64,000 nt of DNA from Tragulus kanchil (GCA_022376925.1 JAIOJX010000005.1:12924501-12988500), one strand, 5' to 3'. Positions 1 through 12,802 are shown, numbered from the stretch's first letter. A program made the numbers and translations. The notes: generated by a model not told the origin, from the letters alone.

Positions 1-855
1 AACCAGTTTATAAAAAGAATTTACTTTTTCCTCCATTGATAAATATTAATAGATTATTAAAAGTCATCCAAAATAAGAGTTATTTCCCTTTCTAAATGAA
101 AAGGGAAAACATATATCCAAGGGTTGAAGTCCACAGACTATCCTGACACAAAGGGGCCAAACCTCCAGGAAATCCCCTGCTGTGTAATTCTGTCAGTGTC
201 AATCAGGAATGCTCAAACACAAAGTCTCCTGGGGAAACGTACAGCTAGGGAAGACAGATGAACAACTGTAAAACAAAACATCCTTGAGAAAGAAGTCAAA
301 AGCAAGTTTTGTTTCAGGTTTTCTTTCATAATTTTATAATTCTATTTTTCTATCAGTACTAATAAGAAGTAATTTTGAGGAGGCAAATTGATCTCATAAA
401 GGTTTATCCCACTTAAAATATGAGACGTTTGTCTGTTATTTGCATGCAAGGCTTTACTAAAAATCTAGAGCTATTCTGGATTCTCAGATCAGCATTCCTC
501 ATTACAAATTACAATACCTCTCATGTTCCGAAACAGTTGACTACCGTGAACAGCTGGCCGGAGGAGGGGCTGGCAGGGTGCCCACACTGAAAGGCCAGTA
601 TTTTTCAAACAGCCAAGTAGAGGTTCTTAAATCACATGGTCATCTTACTCCTTTTTTTTTTTCTTTCTAAAAATACCAACTCGTGATAACATTACTCCAG
701 CACCAGAGTTCATTAACTAAGAAAAAGAATGTTATTTTCAATCTTATCTTACAAAAATAAATGCAACCATTTCCCTTTGGCCAATGGCCCAGCTTCATTT
801 TTAAAAGACTGTGTACAAAGTAAACCTGCCAGAAACCTATTTACATTCCAGTAAC
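1..855. other. Intronic sequence, nothing recognised
   Basis: AT-rich DTNBP1 intron 6 sequence with a poly-T run at about 651-662. I recognise no gene, RNA or repeat family here. Confidence 0.5.
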
Positions 856-1000
856 GGGATGAAGATCCCCTGGAGGAGGCAAGGGCAGCCCACTCCAGTA
901 TCCTTGCTGGGAGAATCCCACGGACAGAGGAGCCTGGTGGGCTACAGCTCACGGGGTCCCAGAGAGTCAGACACGGCTTAGCGACTGAACACCACCACCT
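856..1000 (+). mobile_element. Bov-tA/Bov-A type SINE, 5'-truncated
   Basis: Matches the 3' half of the ruminant SINE: gaagatcccctggag, cactccagta, acggacagaggagcctggtggg, then the cagagagtcagacacggct end. The tRNA head is missing. Confidence 0.85.
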
Positions 1001-1157
1001 GGGGTGGAAGCTGAAACGGGCCGAACAGAAGGCCAGCACACGCCGAGAGGACACCCCGAGGAGCCCCTCTCCCCCTCTCCCCCGCTGACACCCCCACGTG
1101 AGCGATTTCCTACGGCCACTGCAGGTGGACAGCACGACGGAGCACCTGGTTCAGTCC

Positions 1158-3400
1158 TCTAATGAGCAAGTCTCTTCTCTGAGGACAGTCTTCAGAGAGC
1201 ATCTGCTTTCCTTCTTTCAGAACATGCAGTAGTGAACGAAACTTCAAAAAGGTACCTCCTGTTTCAAAAAGGTGAAACTGGGAGCAACGATTCCACAGAC
1301 ATTGCTCTTCCCTTCCTGCCACCCCAAATAACAGCCACGAAGCAAAGAATCCAGAGCCCGGGTCAGGAAGCAGTCACTGCCTGACCGAGGGAAGCTTTCA
1401 CTGGAGTGACCGCGCCCCCCTTCCAACGTGCTGGCTGCCTCGCCAAAGTGCTGGGGAGCGGCTGCGAGCAAAAAGCAAAGCTGAGCAGGGTGCCCCTTTC
1501 TAGGCACCTGTGTATAGAGAATCGTGACCCCTGGCTCTTCGTGCAACTGCCAAGAAACCTCCTATCAGAAGGTAAACCGGTCCTGTGCCCAACGCCTAAG
1601 CAAGAAGACTGCTGGAGGTTGGGGTGCTACAGATGACGATGGCTTAAAGTGAAAATCAATACTATGGAAGGATTTTTATCGGTTTAAAGAACTGATAAAG
1701 GAAAGCAATAGCCGCCAAAGCCTCAAAGTGTCTTAATTCTCAGGGCAGACTCCACAACACCAGAGGCATCAGCATCTGGGAATACAGAAGGTATGAAGGA
1801 CGGGAGGGAAAGGCTGTGAGGCCAAGGTCAGGGCCAAAGCAAAGGCCTGGAAGCTGGACGGTGCGGGTTATCCTCAGGAAAGGGCAACGATGTCCGGACA
1901 GCAGGCTGGATGAAGAGAAAGTAGAGGGAGACGAGGCTGAGGGGCAGAGGCTTCTGAGTCCCAGGCTAAAAGGATCTGGTTTTATTTTTAGCAGGAAAAA
2001 GTCACGAGCAAAGCTATGCTTCGGGACAAAGGTTCCAGCTGTGACGGACAGATGTACTGACGGGGGAGAAAGAAGCAGGGAGCGCTTAAGGTACTGTTAG
2101 AGGCGCCTGCTGAAGATGGAACTAGTGCCTGCAAAGAGCACATGCAGTGGCAGCAGCAATGATGCGCCGTCGCTCAGCTGTGCCCAACCCTTGTGCGACC
2201 CCGCGGATCACCAGGCGCCTCTGTCCATGGGATTCTCCAGGCAAGAATACGGGAGTGGCGTGTCATTTCCTCCTGCAATGGGGGTCTAATGAGCAAGTCT
2301 CTTCTCTGAGGACAGTCTTCAAGCATCTGCTTTCCTTCTTTCAGAACATGCAGTAGTGAACGAAACTTCAAAAGGTACCTCCTGTTTCAAAAAGGTGAAA
2401 CTGGGAGCAACGATTCCACAGACATTGCTCTTCCCTTCCTGCCACCCCAAATAACAGCCACGAAGCAAAGAATCCAGAGCCCGGGTCAGGAAGCAGTCAC
2501 TGCCTGACCGAGGGAAGCTTTCACTGGAGTGACCGCGCCCCCCTTCCAACGTGCTGGCTGCCTCGCCAAAGTGCTGGGGAGCGGCTGCGAGCAAAAAGCA
2601 AAGCTGAGCAGGGTGCCCCTTTCTAGGCACCTGTGTATAGAGAATCGTGACCCCTGGCTCTTCGTGCAACTGCCAAGAAACCTCCTATCAGAAGGTAAAC
2701 CGGTCCTGTGCCCAACGCCTAAGCAAGAAGACTGCTGGAGGTTGGGGTGCTACAGATGACGATGGCTTAAAGTGAAAATCAATACTATGGAAGGATTTTT
2801 ATCGGTTTAAAGAACTGATAAAGGAAAGCAATAGCCGCCAAAGCCTCAAAGTGTCTTAATTCTCAGGGCAGACTCCACAACACCAGAGGCATCAGCATCT
2901 GGGAATACAGAAGGTATGAAGGACGGGAGGGAAAGGCTGTGAGGCCAAGGTCAGGGCCAAAGCAAAGGCCTGGAAGCTGGACGGTGCGGGTTATCCTCAG
3001 GAAAGGGCAACGATGTCCGGACAGCAGGCTGGATGAAGAGAAAGTAGAGGGAGACGAGGCTGAGGGGCAGAGGCTTCTGAGTCCCAGGCTAAAAGGATCT
3101 GGTTTTATTTTTAGCAGGAAAAAGTCACGAGCAAAGCTATGCTTCGGGACAAAGGTTCCAGCTGTGACGGACAGATGTACTGACGGGGGAGAAAGAAGCA
3201 GGGAGCGCTTAAGGTACTGTTAGAGGCGCCTGCTGAAGATGGAACTAGTGCCTGCAAAGAGCACATGCAGTGGCAGCAGCAATGATGCGCCGTCGCTCAG
3301 CTGTGCCCAACCCTTGTGCGACCCCGCGGATCACCAGGCGCCTCTGTCCATGGGATTCTCCAGGCAAGAATACGGGAGTGGCGTGTCATTTCCTCCTGCA
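1158..3400 (+). repeat. Direct duplication D1 (period ~1.12 kb)
   Basis: Left arm about 1158-2277, right arm about 2285-3400, offset 1123-1127. Near-identical over the whole arm, including a truncated antisense Bov element at the right end. Close to the start of the right arm a stretch reads gtcttcaagcatc against gtcttcagagagcatc in the left, a small deletion near the join; a few extra bases (atgggg) lie between the arms. No gene in it. Confidence 0.93.
2158..2277 (-). mobile_element. Truncated Bov-A SINE, antisense (duplicated copies)
   Basis: Antisense Bov-A end (cgctcagctgtgcccaac ... ggcaagaatacgggagt). Copies at 3281-3400 and 4466-4585 come from D1 and D2. It stops at tcatttcctcctgca, so only the tail half of the element is present. 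Confidence 0.8.
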
Positions 3401-5424
3401 GGCGCAATGAAGGGAAGGAGTCCAATTTGAAAAACCCTGGAGAGAAGAGCCAGTAGACCCTGGCAGCTGATCCATGGGGACAAGAACCTAACTAACCAGG
3501 AGGGTTTTAGTCTGGATCACTGGAAGCAAAGGAAATTCATCAACAGAAAACTTAGGAAGAGGAACAGATTTTGGAGGGCAGTGCATGAGTTCAGTTTGAA
3601 ACTTAATCAGCTGGGAGGCCGGTAACCTAAGGCTGGTGGTCGTGGGCCAGGACTCCCATCCCCTGGAATGCACTCAAGGACTTAGCGTCCCCATGAACGC
3701 TCAGTCCTGAACCCACTCCAGCTTGGCTTCCAAACCCCAGCCCCGCACAGTGAGGTCACCGACAGCCACCCCGCTGCAAGGCGTGCTCATTCTCACTTTT
3801 CGTCCAAATCCCTCAGCAGCATTTGACGCCACCGGCAATCCCTTGAGCGTTTTTTTGCGTTTACCTCCTCCTCTCTAAGTTCCTTTTGTCTTCTCCACCC
3901 CGAGATGCTGGAGCTCTGCCAGCCTGGCCCTGGGCCCCTTCTTAACTTACTTCCTCTCACAACGCCATTCACCCAACTCTGTGGCCTTAAATGCCAGCCA
4001 CATACTATCGATTTACACTTCCGGTCTTGATCTCTGCTTTGAGCTCTAGACTCATGTGCACCTGCCCATCCAAACGTTCTGCTCCAAAGCGGAACAGGCG
4101 TCCCCAGCAACACTTGCAAAGAGCCTGTTCTTCCTACAGTCTCCTCGCCTCAGCTCAGGCCACCAGGCCTCCTCGCTTTCATTGATCCACCTCCTTGATC
4201 CTCCACCCAGAAATCCTGGCAGAGGCTGATGAGAGGTGAGGCGAGGCTGAGGGGCAGAGGCTTCTGAGTCCCAGGCTAAAAGGATCTGGTTTTATTTTTA
4301 GCAGGAAAGTCACGAGCAAAGCTATGCTTCGGGACAAAGGTTCCAGCTGTGACGGACAGATGTACTGACGGGGGAGAAAGAAGCAGGGAGCGCTTAAGGT
4401 ACTGTTAGAGGCGCCTGCTGAAGATGGAACTAGTGCCTGCAAAGAGCACATGCAGTGGCAGCAGCAATGATGCGCCGTCGCTCAGCTGTGCCCAACCCTT
4501 GTGCGACCCCGCGGATCACCAGGCGCCTCTGTCCATGGGATTCTCCAGGCAAGAATACGGGAGTGGCGTGTCATTTCCTCCTGCAGGCGCAATGAAGGGA
4601 AGGAGTCCAATTTGAAAAACCCTGGAGAGAAGAGCCAGTAGACCCTGGCAGCTGATCCATGGGGACAAGAACCTAACTAACCAGGAGGGTTTTAGTCTGG
4701 ATCACTGGAAGCAAAGGAAATTCATCAACAGAAAACTTAGGAAGAGGAACAGATTTTGGAGGGCAGTGCATGAGTTCAGTTTGAAACTTAATCAGCTGGG
4801 AGGCCGGTAACCTAAGGCTGGTGGTCGTGGGCCAGGACTCCCATCCCCTGGAATGCACTCAAGGACTTAGCGTCCCCATGAACGCTCAGTCCTGAACCCA
4901 CTCCAGCTTGGCTTCCAAACCCCAGCCCCGCACAGTGAGGTCACCGACAGCCACCCCGCTGCCGAAGGCGATGCTCATTCTCACTTTTCGTCCAAATCCC
5001 TCAGCAGCATTTGACGCCACCGGCAATCCCTTGAGCGTTTTTTTGCGTTTACCTCCTCCTCTCTAAGTTCCTTTTGTCTTCTCCACCCCGAGATGCTGGA
5101 GCTCTGCCAGCCTGGCCCTGGGCCCCTTCTTAACTTACTTCCTCTCACAACGCCATTCACCCAACTCTGTGGCCTTAAATGCCAGCCACATACTATCGAT
5201 TTACACTTCCGGTCTTGATCTCTGCTTTGAGCTCTAGACTCATGTGCACCTGCCCATCCAAACGTTCTGCTCCAAAGCGGAACAGGCGTCCCCAGCAACA
5301 CTTGCAAAGAGCCTGTTCTTCCTACAGTCTCCCTCGCCTCAGCTCAGGCCGTCACCAGGCCTCCTCGCGCTTTCATTGATCCACCTCCCTCCTTTGCCAT
5401 ATCCACTCCACCCAGAAATCCTGC
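3055..5424 (+). repeat. Direct duplication D2 (period ~1.19 kb)
   Basis: Left arm about 3055-4218, right arm about 4242-5424, offset 1185 growing to about 1205. The last 90 bases of the left arm have lost several short pieces relative to the right (around 4140-4218 versus 5328-5424), then about 20 unrelated bases precede the right arm. Chained with D1: the segment 1932-2277 recurs at 3055-3400 and 4242-4585. Confidence 0.93.
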
Positions 5425-7290
5425 CAGTTCTATCTCAAAACATATCCTCAACACATCCATTTGTGCCCATCACCACCACTGTCATGAGGGCAAATATCAC
5501 ACTGTGGATACACATTCATTTTCTTACACTCAATGTAACCTCTGAGTTTGAGCCATTCATTCAACAACAACAAATGTGTTGAGCCTTTGACACTAGGAAT
5601 AATGTTAGAAATAGCAGCAGGAATAATGCTAGGGTTGAGTAATATATGCTTTACACCCTCACGGAACTTTAGCAAGAGAAATAGAAGTAAGGCAACAGCT
5701 AGAAGCTGATGTCACAGATTAGTGCTCTGCTAAAGCCAGCCATGCTCAGAATTCTCTAGGAACACAGAAGAGGGAGGGACTTGCACACTGTGGACCGGCA
5801 GGACAGGCTTCCTGGAGGGGCCGGGACGGGGCTGAGTCCTGAGGGAACGTCTAAGTGATGAGGAGACCACACCACGGAGAATACTGCAGATACCTTCCTC
5901 TTGACCATTATGCCACCCTCTCAGCTCACGGAGAGAGAAAGCACAGGTGAGGAGGAGCTTTAAGTTCTGGTCACTCTCCAAACTCTACCAGAAATGGTAA
6001 TGACAGTAATCCATGTAAAACAGCCTCCACATCTGCCTTTTCCATGAAGACATCCATCCTACCCAAATGGCCACCTCCCCTTATCTCCCCTCCGACTGCA
6101 CTCAGGTCCACAGTGCTGTCACATCTGGTGCACTGCCTTATAACACAGTGACTTCCACACAAGGAACATCTCTACAGGGCTTCCTTTTGTCTTCTCCACC
6201 CCGAGATGCTGGAGCTCTGCCAGCCTGGCCCTGGGCCCCTTCTTAACTTACTTCCTCTCACAACGCCATTCACCCAACTCTGTGGCCTTAAATGCCAGCC
6301 ACATACTATCGATTTACACTTCCGGTCTTGATCTCTGCTTTGAGCTCTAGACTCATGTGCACCTGCCCATCCAAACGTTCTGCTCCAAAGCGGAACAGGC
6401 GTCCCCAGCAACACTTGCAAAGAGCCTGTTCTTCCTACAGTCTCCCTCGCCTCAGCTCAGGCCGTCACCAGGCCTCCTCGCGCTTTCATTGATCCACCTC
6501 CCTCCTTTGCCATATCCACTCCACCCAGAAATCCTGCCAGTTCTATCTCAAAACATATCCTCAACACATCCATTTGTGCCCATCACCACCACTGTCATGA
6601 GGGCAAATATCACACTGTGGATACACATTCATTTTCTTACACTCAATGTAACCTCTGAGTTTGAGCCATTCATTCAACAACAACAAATGTGTTGAGCCTT
6701 TGACACTAGGAATAATGTTAGAAATAGCAGCAGGAATAATGCTAGGGTTGAGTAATATATGCTTTACACCCTCACGGAACTTTAGCAAGAGAAATAGAAG
6801 TAAGGCAACAGCTAGAAGCTGATGTCACAGATTAGTGCTCTGCTAAAGCCAGCCATGCTCAGAATTCTCTAGGAACACAGAAGAGGGAGGGACTTGCACA
6901 CTGTGGACCGGCAGGACAGGCTTCCTGGAGGGGCCGGGACGGGGCTGAGTCCTGAGGGAACGTCTAAGTGATGAGGAGACCACACCACGGAGAATACTGC
7001 AGATACCTTCCTCTTGACCATTATGCCACCCTCTCAGCTCACGGAGAGAGAAAGCACAGGTGAGGAGGAGCTTTAAGTTCTGGTCACTCTCCAAACTCTA
7101 CCAGAAATGGTAATGACAGTAATCCATGTAAAACAGCCTCCACATCTGCCTTTTCCATGAAGACATCCATCCTACCCAAATGGCCACCTCCCCTTATCTC
7201 CCCTCCGACTGCACTCAGGTCCACAGTGCTGTCACATCTGGTGCACTGCCTTATAACACAGTGACTTCCACACAAGGAACATCTCTACAG
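3401..7290. other. Intron 6 unique sequence inside D2 and D3
   Basis: Apart from the duplicated Bov-A fragment at 4466-4585, I recognise no gene or repeat family in this stretch. A segment near 5500-5640 (ttcattcaacaacaac...) may be an old degraded repeat. Open frames on both strands are short, differ in no consistent coding way between copies, and lack splice context, so I do not call them. Confidence 0.5.
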
Positions 7291-7297
7291 GGCTTCC
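5068..7297 (+). repeat. Direct duplication D3 (period 1113 bp)
   Basis: Left arm 5068 to about 6184, right arm 6181 to about 7297, offset exactly 1113 throughout. The arms abut and share ttcc at the join, so the junction is a clean head-to-tail one with 4 bases of microhomology. The first part of the arm is also present at about 3870-4180, giving three copies. Confidence 0.94.
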
Positions 7298-7456
7298 CAG
7301 GTAGCGCTAGTGGTGAAGAACCCACCTGCCAATGCAGAAGACAGAAGAGACCCGGGTTGGTCCCTGGGTTGGCAAGACCGCCTGGAGCAGAGCATGGGAA
7401 CCTACTCCAGTATTCTTGCCCGGAGAATCCCATGGACAGAGGAGCCTGGTGGGCTC
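7291..7456 (+). mobile_element. Bov-tA SINE, 3'-shortened
   Basis: Begins with the tRNA-like head (ggcttcccaggtagcgctag), continues gaacccacctgccaatgcag, gacccgggttggtccctggg, and ends in the aggagcctggtgggct region. A clean plus-strand copy at the right end of D3. Confidence 0.88.
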
Positions 7457-8266
7457 ATCCGCCCTGATCACACACATGCAAAGTCCCACAAGAGACACTC
7501 AGCAAGTTGAGATAACCAAGAACCGTGGGTAAGGAAGGACTAAGAATGCCTGCTTCTTAAAAGAAGCCCGTGCTCTAACCAGGGAGGATTTTATTCTTTA
7601 CTAAGAACAAGCTGGGCCATGTAGTATCTCATCTGACAACAACGTAGTTGCCTCTTGTGATTTCAAGAATCTGAGTCTCTTTGTTTCCACAGTTTAATCA
7701 GATTTTCAGAAGATCAAATAAGGAGAAAATTGAAATGCCTTCCTTTAGGTTTCACCATATTTTAAATTTTACTCAATTCAGCAAACACTGTCACAAAACT
7801 TAGCATAACAAAACCCTGAAGCCACAACATGCAACAAATAACACCAGACTCAAAAATCTAATCGTATTTCCAAAGGGTGAAGCTGCTATTTAATCGTTTT
7901 CTCCACAGGGGTTGAGTTATGAGGGCAGAGTAAAAATAAAAAAAGGCATCGCATTAATAAATAAATCCACAGAATACTGCAAGAAGTGTATTAAATCTAT
8001 ATACGTACAGAAGTCAACTACATCAGGCCCACAGATGCACACTTAATAGGCTGGAACTGCTGGATGAGCGTCTCCATAAACACAATCATCTCACAGATGG
8101 AAGCATGCCTTCTCTCAACACTAAACTGCCTCCCCAAGACGAACCCATGATAAAACCTCATGCAATGATACTAGACGGCACAATACCGCATTCAAAATAT
8201 GAAGTGCAAGATCAACGCTAACATTTTTCTTCATATCTGAAAATACTTAGGGGAAATTTTTAAAAA
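7457..8266. other. Intronic sequence, nothing recognised
   Basis: AT-rich, single copy; no gene or repeat family recognised. Confidence 0.5.
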
Positions 8267-10404
8267 GTAGGACCAACAATTGGAATGACTCAAAGTTGGG
8301 ATTCTCTCTCCCTGGTTCTGCACCCTGTAATTTCCAGCTGCCTTGGGTTTCCAGATGCTCTGCTCTGCTCTGCTCTTCAACTTGGAGGGTCTGCCAGCCT
8401 CTACCTGGGTTCCCTCCTCGCATGGAGACTGGAAACTCTCAGGGCAGGACGCTGGGGCCGCCACGGGGCTTGTCTTCTACGGATCAAGGATCACTTCTCC
8501 TCTCCACCCTGTGGCCAGTGTCCTAACAAGCGCTGTTTCGTGTATTGTGCCTGGTTTTGGGCTGTGTCAGCAGGGAGAGTTAGTCTGGTCCCTGTTCCTC
8601 CAGCTGAGGAGGCTCCTTTACATAAAAGCACAGCCTGAGGGTCAGGGCTCCTGATCTACTTCCTGTTCAGCGTCCAAACCGACCTCCACGCTCCTTACTG
8701 CCTTCCTGCCCATCTCCGCTGGGCCTCCTCTTTAGGGTCCAGAGTCCCCTCCGCCTTGGAGAATGCCACCGGTTTCTCCTGTCCCACCCTCAGCAGCGCC
8801 AGGCTTGACCCGAGTCTCCCCAGCGCACCCCCCTTAACTCTCTGAAATGGAAGGAGAGGCAGACCCAAGGCCCACAACCTGTCAAGCGCACAGTCATTTC
8901 GTGAGGCTCAGGAGTTTGGTGGGTTATTCTCTAGAATGTAAGCTTGTCAAATACTATGAAAGACATGCCGTAACATCTCAGATCTGTCACGCTTTGCTTT
9001 AAAGATTTTCTAAACTTAGTCTACATTCCACACTAACAACAATGCAAACAAAAAGAGGATCATAGTTCCTTAGCATTAGCTGTAATACATAAAGCAAAAT
9101 AATGACTTTTCCAAATTTTCCTGGGCACTAATCTTAACCAAAGTTGTGCCTCACAAGACTCACAAGAGACAGTTTCTAAGAGAGATGACAATTAAGTTTC
9201 ATAGCCTAAATGAACCAGTTAAAATTGCTTTTAGAATTTAGTATGCCCCAGAGCAGACTTCAAGTCCAATGGAAGACTGTGCTAAAACTATGTCATTTAT
9301 AATTACGTTGAGTTACTAAAATCACACTGTCTTTTAAAACGTAGGACCAACAATTGGAATGACTCAAAGTTGGGATTCTCTCTCCCTGGTTCTGCACCCT
9401 GTAATTTCCAGCTGCCTTGGGTTTCCAGATGCTCTGCTCTGCTCTGCTCTTCAACTTGGAGGGTCTGCCAGCCTCTACCTGGGTTCCCTCCTCGCATGGA
9501 GACTGGAAACTCTCAGGGCAGGACGCTGGGGCCGCCACGGGGCTTGTCTTCTACGGATCAAGGATCACTTCTCCTCTCCACCCTGTGGCCAGTGTCCTAA
9601 CAAGCGCTGTTTCGTGTATTGTGCCTGGTTTTGGGCTGTGTCAGCAGGGAGAGTTAGTCTGGTCCCTGTTCCTCCAGCTGAGGAGGCTCCTTTACATAAA
9701 AGCACAGCCTGAGGGTCAGGGCTCCTGATCTACTTCCTGTTCAGCGTCCAAACCGACCTCCACGCTCCTTACTGCCTTCCTGCCCATCTCCGCTGGGCCT
9801 CCTCTTTAGGTTCCAGAGTCCCCTCCGCCTTGGAGAATGCCACCGGTTTCTCCTGTCCCACCCTCAGCAGCGCCAGGCTTGACCCGAGTCTCCCCAGCGC
9901 ACCCCCCTTAACTCTCTGAAATGGAAGGAGAGGCAGACCCAAGGCCCACAACCTGTCAAGCGCACAGTCATTTCGTGAGGCTCAGGAGTTTGGTGGGTTA
10001 TTCTCTAGAATGTAAGCTTGTCAAATACTATGAAAGACATGCCGTAACATCTCAGATCTGTCACGCTTTGCTTTAAAGATTTTCTAAACTTAGTCTACAT
10101 TCCACACTAACAACAATGCAAACAAAAAGAGGATCATAGTTCCTTAGCATTAGCTGTAATACATAAAGCAAAATAATGACTTTTCCAAATTTTCCTGGGC
10201 ACTAATCTTAACCAAAGTTGTGCCTCACAAGACTCACAAGAGACAGTTTCTAAGAGAGATGACAATTAAGTTTCATAGCCTAAATGAACCAGTTAAAATT
10301 GCTTTTAGAATTTAGTATGCCCCAGAGCAGACTTCAAGTCCAATGGAAGACTGTGCTAAAACTATGTCATTTATAATTACGTTGAGTTACTAAAATCACA
10401 CTGT
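8266..10404 (+). repeat. Direct duplication D4 (period 1074 bp)
   Basis: Left arm about 8267-9340, right arm about 9341-10404, offset 1074. One clear substitution inside (tttagggtcc versus tttaggttcc). The join shares gtag. The right arm runs into a short retro-insertion at 10410-10528, while the left arm end looks like the uninterrupted site (see Findings). Confidence 0.93.
8267..9340. other. Intronic sequence of D4, nothing recognised
   Basis: GC-richer first half (8280-8880), with a small tgctc repeat near 8358-8378; AT-rich second half. The repeat copy is 9341-10404. No family recognised. A 117-codon frame at 8285-8638 has no support as a gene. Confidence 0.5.
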
Positions 10405-10549
10405 TCTTTTTTTTAAAAAAACCTTTATTTTGCTTTTAACTTTTACAGAGTTTTGTTGTTTACAGATATGTATGTTTCCAGATTAGTCATACGTATATCT
10501 CCGCCTTCCCACCCATCCCGACCATCACACTAAAATCACACTGTTCTTT
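10389..10549 (-). mobile_element. Short retro-inserted fragment with 21-bp target-site duplications
   Basis: A 119-bp insert (10410-10528) is flanked by perfect 21-bp direct repeats starting actaaaatcacac (10389-10409 and 10529-10549). The insert starts with poly-T, so on the minus strand it ends in an A-rich tail with AATAAA nearby, as expected for a 5'-truncated product of L1-type reverse transcription. The source is unclear; an L1 3' end is plausible. Confidence 0.8.
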
Positions 10550-11017
10550 AAGACGTAGCTGTTTTCAGAGAACTTCTGATGGCATGCTGCACACTGATGG
10601 GGAAAACAAGGGCCCAGAACTCTGGAAGTAAGGATACTTCAACTACAATCACTGACTTCTATATGATGTTAACATAATTATTATGAAAGAATCTCAATAA
10701 CCATTCTAAGAAATACTACAGTGGTACAGAAAAAATTACAAACTTAGGAGGTCGAAATTCTACATTCAGCTCCACATGATTCTCCTAAACACACCTCTTG
10801 TCCCTCCTACATGGAAGGGAGTCCCCTTCCCCGCAGGGCTACCTCCTTACTCAGGTCTCAGTTCTCAGGCATGTCCTCCGGGAAGGCCCTCCCTCCCCAC
10901 CACCGTAAAATCACCCTGCTGTACTGTCTTCAATATAATTGTCTGAAACTATCCTTTTTCGAAATCACGTACACATTTACCATCCACTCTCCCTACACCT
11001 GTGACTATAAATGCAAA

Positions 11018-11214
11018 CGTCAGTCACTCAGTCATATCCGACTCTTGACGTGGACTGCAGCCCACCAGGCTGCTCTGTCTCTGGGATGCTCCAGGCAAGC
11101 ATACTGGAGTGGGTTGCCATGCCCTCTTCCAGGGGACCTTTAGAACCCAGGGATCAAACCCGGGCCTCCTGCATTACAAGCAAATTCTTTACCATCTGAG
11201 CCACCAGGAAAGCC
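11018..11214 (-). mobile_element. Bov-tA SINE, antisense
   Basis: Full antisense copy: cagtcactcagtcatatccg at the left, then ccaggcaagcatactggagt, and the tRNA-like head ending gagccaccaggaaagcc at the right. A copy at 12132-12328 comes from D5. Confidence 0.9.
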
Positions 11215-11690
11215 ACGTGCAAACTGACTCCCAAATCTCAAGTCCATTTCTCTAACTACTAGCTTAGACAAAGCCAAGGAGATGGTCTTAAGTTCCTTAT
11301 CTTGGCTCATACATTCACTATTAGTGCTTCTTGATGAGAAATGTACTTCCTCCTGGTGATGAGAGGCCGTCCAGCCGTCGCACCTGCACGGCTACCTGGT
11401 CTTCTGAACCGTCTGACCGCCCAGCTGCTGGCACCAGTTCCTGCCTCTGCCTTCAGCCATGGTTTATCCTCCATATCATGTCTTACTACTGACCTAGGCG
11501 GTGTCTATTCCTGTCCATAAAAGCTACTAGTCATACTAACATCACTTTATATGCAGAAGGGTTATCGGAAAAGCTACTTGTGGGTAGTCTTCCCTACAAC
11601 TCCACAGTAGCTTGTCTGTCACTTTCATTAGATAACCAGCTAAAGTAGCAAGTCGCCCTCAATGCAGCAATACTTAGTGTGATGCACACT
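11215..11690. other. Intronic sequence, nothing recognised
   Basis: No gene or repeat family recognised; repeated at about 12329-12800 by D5. Confidence 0.5.
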
Positions 11691-12802
11691 TGTGCTCAGT
11701 CATGTCGGACTTTTTGACCCCACAGACACTGATGGGGAAAACAAGGGCCCAGAACTCTGGAAGTAAGGATACTTCAACTACAATCACTGACTTCTAGGAG
11801 AAGAATCTCAATAACCATTCTAAGAAATACTACAGTGGTACAGAAAAAATTACAAACTTAGGAGGTCGAAATTCTACATTCAGCTCCACATGATTCTCCT
11901 AAACACACCTCTTGTCCCTCCTACATGGAAGGGAGTCCCCTTCCCCGCAGGGCTACCTCCTTACTCAGGTCTCAGTTCTCAGGCATGTCCTCCGGGAAGG
12001 CCCTCCCTCCCCACCACCGTAAAATCACCCTGCTGTACTGTCTTCAATATAATTGTCTGAAACTATCCTTTTTCGAAATCACGTACACATTTACCATCCA
12101 CTCTCCCTACACCTGTGACTATAAATGCAAACGTCAGTCACTCAGTCATATCCGACTCTTGACGTGGACTGCAGCCCACCAGGCTGCTCTGTCTCTGGGA
12201 TGCTCCAGGCAAGCATACTGGAGTGGGTTGCCATGCCCTCTTCCAGGGGACCTTTAGAACCCAGGGATCAAACCCGGGCCTCCTGCATTACAAGCAAATT
12301 CTTTACCATCTGAGCCACCAGGAAAGCCACGTGCAAACTGACTCCCAAATCTCAAGTCCATTTCTCTAACTACTAGCTTAGACAAAGCCAAGGAGATGGT
12401 CTTAAGTTCCTTATCTTGGCTCATACATTCACTATTAGTGCTTCTTGATGAGAAATGTACTTCCTCCTGGTGATGAGAGGCCGTCCAGCCGTCGCACCTG
12501 CACGGCTACCTGGTCTTCTGAACCGTCTGACCGCCCAGCTGCTGGCACCAGTTCCTGCCTCTGCCTTCAGCCATGGTTTATCCTCCATATCATGTCTTAC
12601 TACTGACCTAGGCGGTGTCTATTCCTGTCCATAAAAGCTACTAGTCATACTAACATCACTTTATATGCAGAAGGGTTATCGGAAAAGCTACTTGTGGGTA
12701 GTCTTCCCTACAACTCCACAGTAGCTTGTCTGTCACTTTCATTAGATAACCAGCTAAAGTAGCAAGTCGCCCATCAATGCAGCAATACTTAGTGTGATGC
12801 AC

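Noticed and set aside
1158..7297. Tandem gene-family expansion or satellite array
   Set aside because: Copies are only two or three per unit, the units are unrelated to each other, and they hold no gene.
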